DNA of 7,569 nt from Chloroflexota bacterium (GTDB lineage Bacteria; Chloroflexota; Anaerolineae; Anaerolineales; UBA11579), in the NCBI GenBank assembly GCA_030610225.1, contig JAUWSD010000057.1, positions 1 through 7,569 of the forward strand, in the 5' to 3' direction. The notes under the pieces were generated by a model, which had not been told where the DNA came from, searched no databases, and saw nothing but the letters and a program-made list of their open reading frames with translations. Positions 1 to 7,200 of this stretch are shown in pieces (within the stretch, counting starts at the first letter, position 1; each line of letters opens with the position of its first letter). A program made the position numbers and the translations under genes.

Positions 1-1511
1 AATATACTGTCGACATATGGTCGGTGCAGATCGGATTCGGAAAGGTCATAACCTGCCAATTCACTCAATTCCTTTATTGAACCTACGCATACTTGATGCT
101 CACAGTCCTCACACTCCCACACAGGAAGCGGCGTTCCCCAATATCTCTCACGGCCCAATGACCAGTCAATATTATTCTCAAGCCAGTTTCCAAAACGACC
201 ATCCTTGATATGATTTGGAACCCAGTTTATTTCCTGATTCAATGAAACTAAGCGGTCTTTGTATTTAGAAGTTCGAATGAACCATGTTCCCCGGGCATAA
301 TAGATCAACGGTGAATCACATCGCCAGCAGAACGGATATGTATGTGTATAGTTGGTAATTTTGAACATTAAACCGCGTTCCGTTAGCTCCCGAATGATCT
401 CAGGGTCTGCATCTTTGACAAACACACCACTCCATGGTCTGACTTCCTGAATAAAGGTCCCGTCTTCCTTAACTGTCTGCAATACCGGAAGATCATATTT
501 TGCTGATGCGTCCATATCCTCGCCACCAAATGCAGGAGCTGTATGAACCAATCCGGTACCGTCTTCCATTGTCACGTAATCCATCAGGATCACATAATGT
601 GCTTCTTTTTCAAAAGGCAGGAATTTATATAAAGGCTGATATTTCCAACCATCCAATTTCTTTCCCTTGAATGTTTCAAGGATCTCAACTTCCTGATCGC
701 CAAACACTTTCCCAACCAGAGCTTTCGCCAGGATCAATTTCTCTTCACCATTATCCGGATGATCATAGAGGACTTTGACATAATCCTCATCAGCATGGGC
801 AGCCACAGCTACATTTCCGGGCAGTGTCCAGGGAGTAGTCGTCCAGACTAATAAGGATGTCCCCGGTTGATCAACAAGAGGGAAGCGCACAAAGATCGAA
901 GGGTCATCAACGTCCTTATACCCCTGCGCAACCTCATGGTCTGAAAGAGGAGTGCCGCAGCGGGGGCAGTATGGGACAACTTTGTATCCCTGATACAGAA
1001 GATCGCTGTCCCAATATGTTTTCAGAATATTCCAAACACTCTCGATATATTCGTTCTTGTATGTAATGTAGGCTGAATCAAAATCAACCCAGAAACCGAG
1101 CCTGGCGGTGAACTTTTCCCAATCACGGATGTATTCAGTCGCAGAATCACGGCAGTGTGCATTGAATTTATCAATGCCATATTCCTCGATCTGGGCTTTG
1201 TTCGTAAATCCCAGTTTCTTCTCAACTTCGATCTCAACCGGTAGTCCATGAGTATCCCAGCCGCCGCGTCTTTCAACATTGAAACCATTCATCAATTTAT
1301 AACGTGGGAATAGGTCCTTGAATGCACGGGCTAAAGCGTGGTGCACGCCAGGTTTCCCATTCGCAGTCGGGGGTCCCTCAAAGAACACATATTCAGGCCC
1401 ACCTTCTCTGGCTTTGGTCAGCTGTTGAAATATTTTCTTTTCCTGCCACATTTTCAATATGGCAAGTTCCATATCGTTAATATTTATCTTTGCTGAAATT
1501 GATTTAAACAT
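1..1511 (-). CDS. ileS: isoleucyl-tRNA synthetase, type 2 (N-terminal 503 residues, cut by window edge)
   Basis: This cytoplasmic class I synthetase charges tRNA-Ile with isoleucine and edits misactivated valine. The minus-strand frame is open from ATG 1511-1509 to the left edge: 503 full codons, about half of the family's roughly 1,000-plus residues. Visible in order are the class I nucleotide-binding segment EGPPTANGKPGVHHALAR (about residues 45-62, the HIGH-motif region as GVHH), GGWDTHGLPVE (83-93), a Cys pair in PYCPRCG (180-186), the start of the CP1 editing domain with VWTTTPWTLPGN (222-233), GTGLVHTAPAFGGEDM later in that domain, a second Cys pair in YPFCWRCDSPLIY, and RERYWGTPLPVWECEDC near the edge. 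The KMSKS loop and anticodon-binding domain lie outside the window. The style matches the eukaryotic-like type 2 enzymes rather than E. coli IleS. The start is set by GGAGG four bases upstream and the T-box leader before it. No frameshift was seen. Confidence 0.96.
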   Translation of the reverse strand, partial: MFKSISAKININDMELAILKMWQEKKIFQQLTKAREGGPEYVFFEGPPTANGKPGVHHALARAFKDLFPRYKLMNGFNVERRGGWDTHGLPVEIEVEKKLGFTNKAQIEEYGIDKFNAHCRDSATEYIRDWEKFTARLGFWVDFDSAYITYKNEYIESVWNILKTYWDSDLLYQGYKVVPYCPRCGTPLSDHEVAQGYKDVDDPSIFVRFPLVDQPGTSLLVWTTTPWTLPGNVAVAAHADEDYVKVLYDHPDNGEEKLILAKALVGKVFGDQEVEILETFKGKKLDGWKYQPLYKFLPFEKEAHYVILMDYVTMEDGTGLVHTAPAFGGEDMDASAKYDLPVLQTVKEDGTFIQEVRPWSGVFVKDADPEIIRELTERGLMFKITNYTHTYPFCWRCDSPLIYYARGTWFIRTSKYKDRLVSLNQEINWVPNHIKDGRFGNWLENNIDWSLGRERYWGTPLPVWECEDCEHQVCVGSIKELSELAGYDLSESDLHRPYVDSI

Positions 1512-1515
1512 TTAT

Positions 1516-1520
1516 CCTCC
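1516..1520 (-). promoter_or_regulatory. ribosome binding site of ileS
   Basis: GGAGG on the minus strand, separated by ATAA from the ATG at 1511. It lies just past the U-tract of the leader terminator and is not part of the terminator stem. This argues that the leader acts by stopping transcription rather than by hiding the ribosome site. Confidence 0.85.
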
Positions 1521-1523
1521 GAT

Positions 1524-1560
1524 AAAATAAAAACTCTCATCCCAATTCTGGGACGAGAGT
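1524..1560 (-). terminator. intrinsic terminator of the ileS T-box leader
   Basis: A 12-bp hairpin on the minus strand. ACTCTCGTCCCA (1560-1549) pairs with TGGGATGAGAGT (1544-1533) with one G-T wobble, around a GAAT loop. The run TTTTTATTTT follows directly (ending at 1524), the classic Rho-independent form. Its 5' arm is also the 3' arm of the antiterminator, so the two folds exclude each other. Confidence 0.93.
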
Positions 1561-1802
1561 CGATCTCCCGTGGTACCACCCACATTCCCGAGAAATTTCG
1601 GGCACTTGTTCAGGAACGAATATCCAATCCTGCGTTCGGATAACGGTAAACGACGCCGGCTCCCCTACTCGACATGATCTGTCTTTCAGTTTGCACTCTG
1701 GAAGGATTTTCGATCTGTTTGCCTTGCCCGGCTCCCACCATCCCGGGCTCGCTGAAAAGATTATTCAGATTTACTCGTTTCCATCACAGCTTTTCTATAT
1801 AA
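1524..1802 (-). promoter_or_regulatory. T-box riboswitch (tRNA-Ile sensing leader) controlling ileS
   Basis: Leader RNA that binds uncharged tRNA-Ile and then lets transcription continue into ileS. Seen on the minus strand: the Stem I base TGGAA/TTCCA (1783-1779 with 1703-1699); an internal loop with AGTA (1775-1772) opposite GAA (1711-1709) and the likely Ile specifier ATC (1707-1705); an upper helix ATCTG/CAGAT (1770-1766 with 1717-1713); a distal hairpin GCCCGG/CCGGGC (1748-1743 with 1731-1726) with TGGTGGGAG in the loop region; the Stem II-type block GAGTAG...CCGTTA (1670-1641); a hairpin CCCGA/TCGGG (1602-1598 with 1591-1587); and the T-box GGGTGGTACCACGGG (1581-1567). The antiterminator forms by TGGG (1582-1579) pairing CCCA (1552-1549), a 7-nt TGGTACC bulge, and ACGGGAG (1571-1565) pairing CTCTCGT (1559-1553). 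UGGU matches an ACCA tRNA end. The 5' end is inferred from the promoter. Confidence 0.93.
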
Positions 1803-1808
1803 TTCGTG

Positions 1809-1837
1809 ATTATCCCATAATAGCATATTAGGGTCAA
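1809..1837 (-). promoter_or_regulatory. sigma70-type promoter of the ileS leader
   Basis: TTGACC (1837-1832) and GATAAT (1814-1809) on the minus strand, 17 bp apart, each one base from consensus. The predicted start of transcription near 1802 places the T-box Stem I about 20 nt into the RNA, as expected for this leader type. No other promoter-like pair this good was seen upstream of ileS. Confidence 0.75.
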
Positions 1838-1870
1838 GTTCACATGAGTAGCGAAAATGAAAAATTCCCT

Positions 1871-1876
1871 TATAAT
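1871..1876 (+). promoter_or_regulatory. possible -10 box for the deacetylase-amidase lipoprotein gene
   Basis: A perfect TATAAT on the plus strand, which would start RNA near 1883, about 30 nt before the ATG at 1913. No convincing -35 box is found 16-18 bp upstream, so the call rests on the -10 and its position. If right, it excludes the upstream in-frame ATG at 1844 as the start. Confidence 0.35.
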
Positions 1877-1912
1877 ACTGTTCTGAAAGGTACCGCTCGT
1901 CAATTAATAATA

Positions 1913-3691
1913 ATGAATTCATTCAAAACATCATTACGAAAGTGTCTTATCCCAGGACTATTAATTCTTATTCTGATCTCAGGCTGTTATTCAAACCAGA
2001 ATATTGATCAGACTTCTGAAATAAATGCTTTGGCGTCTACTACTGCCCAAACGATGGAACCAACAGAAACATCTCCTCCGACTCCAACTCTCACACCAAC
2101 GATCGAGCCTACCAACACACCCTCACCATCTCCTACTTTTGCGCCCCGTGCATGGAGAATCCCTGTACTTGAATATCATAACCCCTCATATTTTGGCGGG
2201 GAACAGGTCAAGATGACTCCGGAATGGTTCCTGAAGCAGATGCAATGGTTGTATGAGAACGATTTCCATACCCTTAACGGTGAAGAATTGCATTACTTCA
2301 TAATTGGTCAAGTCCAACCTCAAAGAAAGAGTGTCGTGTTGCGTTTTGATATAGGCCTCCCGGATTATGAAGAATATTCAGAGATAGTAATTCCGATGCT
2401 GAGGGAATATGGATTCCATGCATTCGTTTTCGTTTTAACAACATCATTTACAGACGACTGCAGCCACCCGGAAAATATGATCTGCTGGGATGATCTGGTC
2501 GCGTGGGAAGAAGAAGGGCTGATCACTGTTGGAAGCCATGGAATAGAACACCCCGACTATAAATTAATTACACAGGCATATAAGAAATGGGATGCTGGCG
2601 AATCAAAGAAGATCATCGAGGAAGCGCTCGGGCATCCAATCTACTGGTTTGCCTACCCTTATGATTCAGTGCCGGATAATCCCAATCTCCTGCTCGAACC
2701 GCTTGGATACTGGGGGGCTTTTACCGGTTGGCCAGGATTTAGTGACCGTTCTGTTGAATTCGGGATTGAGGATATCTGGGAGATCTCCTCATATTACCCG
2801 TATTCAAGTGATGACAAATACCCGATGATCACTACATCAGGTCCCTATAAAAACTCTGAATTTAGTGATTTGATCCTGGCAGCGATCGAAGTTGATGAAG
2901 GAGGAATAACCCCATTCCCAACTGACATGCAGGATCCCAGCGATGAGGAAAGAGCACAGGCATTGGCGAATTTTACAAACTACTGTTTATCACATAACGG
3001 TAAAGAATTGAATGAATATTATCTGGAAGAACATGCCTTCAAGACTGATATCAGTATTGAGGCTCGACAGGATCTGGGGATTCCTGTTCTTGTGGAACCA
3101 GTCTGCCATTTTAGATTCAACAACCTACCTGAAGCAATAGTATTGCATTTCACTGGAAGCATGAACGATTACAATTCGACAGTCAGCTATTTCCGGAAAC
3201 CAGATCTGGGGATCAGCGCTCACTATATAATAGATAGAGATGGGACAGTCGTGCAGATGGTGCCGGAATCCTATGTGGCTTACCATGTATCATGTTTTGG
3301 GAATGCAGAAATGTTCTGTCTGCCTGATGCACCGCTTGCTTACGATGAATACGGTTATACATCATTTCCTGAAACACGCTCTATAGGAATTGAGTTAGCG
3401 AATGCTGGGCCACTTGTCTATTTAAGTACCACCCCCTTTACATTGACAGACAAACAGGGAATACCTTTTGAAGGTGAGCCATTTGTATACTCAGACTTTT
3501 CGTTGTTCAGTCAATACAGATATGAATATTGGGAACCCTATGCCCCCGAACAAATAGCATCCCTGGAAATCCTAATTGAGGATATTTTTGAACGCTGGGG
3601 TATTGACCTGCTTCTTGGACATAACGAGATCCAACCAAATATTGATCCAGGTCCAGCCCTGGCTGAATTCATCGAAAATTATAAAAAATAG
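1913..3691 (+). CDS. lipoprotein with degenerate NodB-like deacetylase domain fused to an N-acetylmuramoyl-L-alanine amidase (Amidase_2) domain
   Basis: 592 residues counted from ATG 1913. The N-terminus is a lipoprotein signal: Lys/Arg-containing start, hydrophobic stretch LIPGLLILILISGC, lipobox ISGC with Cys25, then a Thr/Pro-rich spacer (about 47-77). Residues about 85-310 resemble polysaccharide deacetylase: RFDIG where NodB proteins have TFDDG, SHGIEHP (His209, His213) and FAYPYDS. The metal-ligand Asp of motif 1 is Ile147. Residues about 395-590 resemble Amidase_2, which cuts the amide bond between muramic acid and the stem peptide: VLHFT (His412), SAHYIIDRDGTVVQMVPE (Tyr438), SIGIEL (Glu494), GHNEI (His570) and IDPGPAL (Asp578). 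The zinc triad His412/His570/Asp578 looks intact, though the Lys usually before DPGP is replaced. The protein is probably anchored outside the membrane and acts on peptidoglycan. An in-frame ATG at 1844 would add 23 residues and bury the signal peptide, so 1913 is preferred, although neither start has a clear ribosome site. Confidence 0.85.
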   Translation: MNSFKTSLRKCLIPGLLILILISGCYSNQNIDQTSEINALASTTAQTMEPTETSPPTPTLTPTIEPTNTPSPSPTFAPRAWRIPVLEYHNPSYFGGEQVKMTPEWFLKQMQWLYENDFHTLNGEELHYFIIGQVQPQRKSVVLRFDIGLPDYEEYSEIVIPMLREYGFHAFVFVLTTSFTDDCSHPENMICWDDLVAWEEEGLITVGSHGIEHPDYKLITQAYKKWDAGESKKIIEEALGHPIYWFAYPYDSVPDNPNLLLEPLGYWGAFTGWPGFSDRSVEFGIEDIWEISSYYPYSSDDKYPMITTSGPYKNSEFSDLILAAIEVDEGGITPFPTDMQDPSDEERAQALANFTNYCLSHNGKELNEYYLEEHAFKTDISIEARQDLGIPVLVEPVCHFRFNNLPEAIVLHFTGSMNDYNSTVSYFRKPDLGISAHYIIDRDGTVVQMVPESYVAYHVSCFGNAEMFCLPDAPLAYDEYGYTSFPETRSIGIELANAGPLVYLSTTPFTLTDKQGIPFEGEPFVYSDFSLFSQYRYEYWEPYAPEQIASLEILIEDIFERWGIDLLLGHNEIQPNIDPGPALAEFIENYKK

Positions 3692-3704
3692 GATATATTT
3701 CCCC

Positions 3705-3734
3705 TTGCACCAAATACTGCTTATGCTTTAATAC
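3705..3734 (+). promoter_or_regulatory. weak promoter-like pair before the 176-residue gene
   Basis: TTGCAC (3705-3710) and TAATAC (3729-3734) lie 18 bp apart in the 47-bp gap between the two plus-strand genes. If used, RNA would start at or next to the ATG at 3739, giving a leaderless or near-leaderless message, which would fit the lack of a Shine-Dalgarno sequence. The match is modest and the AT-rich gap makes chance matches easy. Read-through from the lipoprotein gene is the alternative, since no terminator is seen between them. Confidence 0.25.
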
Positions 3735-3738
3735 AATC

Positions 3739-4269
3739 ATGGAATTTGATCTAGATACTTCAACTCCTGAAACTCAAAGACCAGAAGTAAAAGCAATGGT
3801 CTATACTGAAATGCACATCTTTTGGGGGCAATTAGGTGAAGATGAAAACAAAATGCCTGCAATGCTGCTGACAGGTCCATACCTACCAGATAATGTCAGC
3901 TTGCTTAATAGTAAATATATCAATTCAAAACATATGGGCAGTCAAAAGCCCCAATCTGTCCAGAGGTCAGTTATCCCCACTGAGAAGATCCTGGGATACC
4001 ACTTGATGGACCGCGAGCAAGAAAAAACCACCCCTGAAGATAACAGGATTAAAAAAGAATTTATAGTCTTATTGGGAAATTTCAAGATTTTAGCTTCGAT
4101 TTGGACAGGACCAACGATCAATATCCACAAACACCTTGAGATGAACAAATCTCAGTTTATGGATATCTACGATGTTTCAATATCTGTCCCTAATTTACCG
4201 GGGTTAAAGCCTATCAAGGCAAACAGGATGGCTATACGCAAAGACGGTGTTGTTTTCCTGATTGAATAA
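3739..4269 (+). CDS. uncharacterised 176-residue protein
   Basis: I do not recognise this protein. It has no signal peptide, no long hydrophobic segment and no Cys residues, so it is probably cytoplasmic. It reads as two alternating beta-rich parts: residues about 19-95 (VYTEMHIFWGQ through PTEKILGYHL) and about 105-176 (KKEFIVLLGNFKILASIW through RKDGVVFLIE), joined by a charged stretch (MDREQEKTTPEDNRIKK). The second part, with its NIHKHLEMNKSQFMDIYD core, looks like a compact folded domain. It starts 47 bp after the lipoprotein gene on the same strand, with no terminator between them, so co-transcription is possible. No Shine-Dalgarno sequence precedes ATG 3739. ATG 3796 (Met20, just before the first strand-like segment) is an alternative start. 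Codon choice and composition look like its neighbours, and the frame is open and plausible as protein, so I judge it real. Confidence 0.72.
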   Translation: MEFDLDTSTPETQRPEVKAMVYTEMHIFWGQLGEDENKMPAMLLTGPYLPDNVSLLNSKYINSKHMGSQKPQSVQRSVIPTEKILGYHLMDREQEKTTPEDNRIKKEFIVLLGNFKILASIWTGPTINIHKHLEMNKSQFMDIYDVSISVPNLPGLKPIKANRMAIRKDGVVFLIE

Positions 4270-4295
4270 TCCTCAACATCCCCCACCAATAAATC

Positions 4296-7200
4296 CTATT
4301 GATAAGTGATCTCTTCTGTGATCACATTTTCTGCGCCAACGATCTGTTCAAGTCTCTTCAATAATTCACTTGAAATATTGGTGCTGTCATTGGGGAATTC
4401 CAGTTGATAGCCATTGCTCCCCTCAACAACATAAAAAGCAAAACGATCTTTCCCTGGATAGCTGATCAGCAGTCCATGAATTCGGCGTAAACGCAAATTA
4501 TCCCTTGCCTGATCTCCAGAATGACGAACCACAACTGTTATCATTTTTGTGGGAGCATTATTACTTTTAGCAGTTTTTGCTTCTTTGACCTCCCCCATTA
4601 TCTCAACTGGATTCACATCATCAGAAGGCAAAGGTACAGCAGCAGCTTCAACTGATGCGGAAACATTATCAGATTGTTTGAGTTCAATTACCCGAGACTC
4701 TTCATTCTGACTTGATTCTTCTTTCTCATCGTTACCGTTATCAGCAATATATTCATCAGTTTTGGTTTCAGCTATCACAAGCTCTTCAGCTGGCTTAACC
4801 TCTTCTTGAATTTCACGAACAGGCGCAGCAATTTTCTCATCAGGTTTTAGATCAACTAAATTTTCATCCCAACCAGGCGGGAAATTATCCGGAGGAAGAG
4901 GTTGATCATTTATATCCTGGTTGGTCTCCTGTTGTTTTTTCTCATTAATCTCAACAGGTTTTTGTACTTCGCCTACAGGTACAGGTGTTGGTTCAGGTTT
5001 TTGCTTTGGAGGTGAATTCTTTTTAAAATTTTTCCGCCATCTCTTCGAATTTTCACACTTGGTGTAATAATCTTTCAATGAAGACAGGTTTTCTGTATCT
5101 TCGCTAATTCTATCAACCAGCAATTTAGGTTCACCGCTGTCCAAATCGATTTTACCCTCGACGATTAACACCTGATCATGCCTGATACTTTCCTGGTATT
5201 TCTTCCATGTGCGTGGGAAGATCACCAAGTCGATCATTCCCTGGATATCTTCCAACCCCGCAAACCCCATCGGATCACCCTTCTTGGTTATATGAGGGCG
5301 GATCCTTGAAACCATACCTAAAACACGAACATACTGTCGGTCTTCAACTTGTGAAAGCTGCCCGGAAGTATGGCTGATCTTATCCTTTAGCTTTTCATAT
5401 ATAGATGAGAGCGGATGGTCGCTGATAAATAATCCAATCAATTCCCGTTCCCAGTTCAGCTGTTCGCGCCGATTGTAATCTGGATCGACCATTGGAAGCT
5501 GGATCCTCTGCCCCATATCTGATTCAGCCCCAAAGAACGTTAACTGCCCTGCTTCTTTTGCCTGGAAATGGGAGCTGCTTATCATGACAAGTCGCTCCAT
5601 CACCTGCAGGATCGCCATCCGTGGTCCGAATGAATCAAAAGCTCCTGCCATTATCAAAGATTCGAGTGCTCGTTTTCCGACCTTTCTCAAATCTACCCTG
5701 ATTGAAAAATCATCCAGATCTTCAAACTTTTTATCTTTCCTGCCTTCAATAATTGCTTCGATCGGGCCTAATCCGAAATTTTTAATGGCCCACATCCCAA
5801 ACCTGATACAGGCTTCACCATTGGGGCCATCCTCAATTGAGAAATGGCATTCAGATTGATTAATATCTGGCTGAAGGACCTCAATTCCCAAATTCTTACA
5901 ATCTGCCACATAGAAAGCAATTTTATCCACATTGCCTTGGTAAACAGAGAGTAATGCAGTCATATATTCAACTGTGTAATGGGTTTTCAGATAGGCAGTC
6001 TCAACCGCCAGAACAGCATAATCTGCAGCATGCCCTTTAGGGAAACCATATCGAGCGAACGCTTCCCAGTTACTGAAGATCTTATCTGCTGCTTCACGGG
6101 AAATTCCATTTGCCTCTGCGCCATTTGTAAAGCGCTCATAATTTTCAAGGAGCTGCTTCTCTTTTTTCTTTGCTACAGCTTTCCTCAGGAAATCCGCCTC
6201 AGACGCACTAAAGTTTGCCAGTTTCATCGCAGTATACATGATTTGTTCCTGGTAGACGGTGATACCAAAGGTTTCCCCAAGGATCGGTTCCAGGCTTTCA
6301 TGTAAATATTCGATCTCTTCCTTCCCCTGCATTCGGTTGATATAACTGGGGATGAATTCCATCGGGCCAGGACGGTATAAAGCAACCATAGCGATCACAT
6401 GGTCAAGCTGATCGGGTTTCATCTGCATAACCCAACGCGTCATCCCAGAGCCTTCAAGCTGGAACACTCCAGCTGTATTACCTTTCCCCAGCTGATTAAA
6501 TGTTTCCTCATCATCGAGAGGAATATTATGCAGATCAAATTCTTTGCCATGGCGCTCTTTGATCATGTCTGCACAGCGCTGCATAATAGTCAGCGAGGAT
6601 AGTCCAAGGAAATCGACCTTCAGCAAACCTAGTTGGTCGATCGTATTAACATCGAACTGAGTAACTGTTTTAATTGGTGTTTCTTCAGAGTTGCTGGTTG
6701 GACGGTGAAGTGGGATGTAATCCACAATTGGTTTATCTGTGATCACTACGCCTGCTGCATGTGTTCCTGCATTTCGAAGAGTGCCCTCAACCTGAATAGC
6801 ATTATCAAGCAGTTCGCGTACATATTCCTTTTCGTTGTACTGTTGTTTTAGCTCTGGAACTTTCTCAATTGCTTCTTTGATCTTCATGTTGAGAGGTATA
6901 GTCGGGATCATCTTTGCGATCTTATCAACTTCTGAAAGAGGGATATCCAACACTCTGCCAACATCACGGACTGCTGCTTTTGCTTTCAGCTTTCCAAACG
7001 TGATGATCGATGCGACTTTATCTTCGCCGTATTTGTGAGCGCAGTATTCCATTAACATATGCCGTTTGTCATCCTGAAAGTCCAGATCAATATCAGGCAT
7101 TGTTACACGACCTGGATTAAGGAAGCGCTCAAAGATCAGTCCATGAGCAAGTGGGTCGACCAATGTGATCTCAAGTGAATATGCAACTATTGAGCCAGCG

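Noticed and set aside
1022..1288. 88-residue minus-strand frame inside ileS
   Set aside because: It lies in another frame of the clearly conserved ileS coding region and has no family-like composition or ribosome site.
1567..1802. Possible tRNA gene or small non-coding RNA gene in the gap upstream of ileS
   Set aside because: The conserved blocks and pairings are those of a T-box leader, and there is no cloverleaf with anticodon and T-arm.
2050..2150. Repetitive ACC/CCA-rich stretch as a DNA repeat
   Set aside because: It is the coding sequence of the Thr/Pro-rich lipoprotein spacer, with no exact repeat unit.
2025..2828. Two open frames (63 and 78 residues) overlapping the lipoprotein gene in another frame
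   Set aside because: The overlapping frame encodes recognisable domains. These translations are Arg/Leu/Pro-rich by-products.
3942..4148. 68-residue minus-strand frame opposite the unknown protein
   Set aside because: The plus-strand frame is longer, in line with the upstream gene and more protein-like. The antisense frame has no start signals.
4304..4323. Direct GTGATC repeat and GTGATCAC palindrome near the dnaE stop
   Set aside because: It falls within the last codons of dnaE (encoding VITEEIT), is short, has no T-run and does not recur as a site elsewhere in the gap.
5584..7038. Several plus-strand open frames of 67-108 residues opposite dnaE
   Set aside because: All are antisense shadows of conserved polymerase motifs. 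Their Cys/Ser/Phe-rich translations look like reversed coding DNA, and none has a convincing ribosome site.
6650..7120. Possible intein or insertion within the dnaE polymerase core
   Set aside because: Catalytic motifs are continuous and normally spaced from Asp150 to Asp308, with no intein-like Cys/His-Asn junctions.
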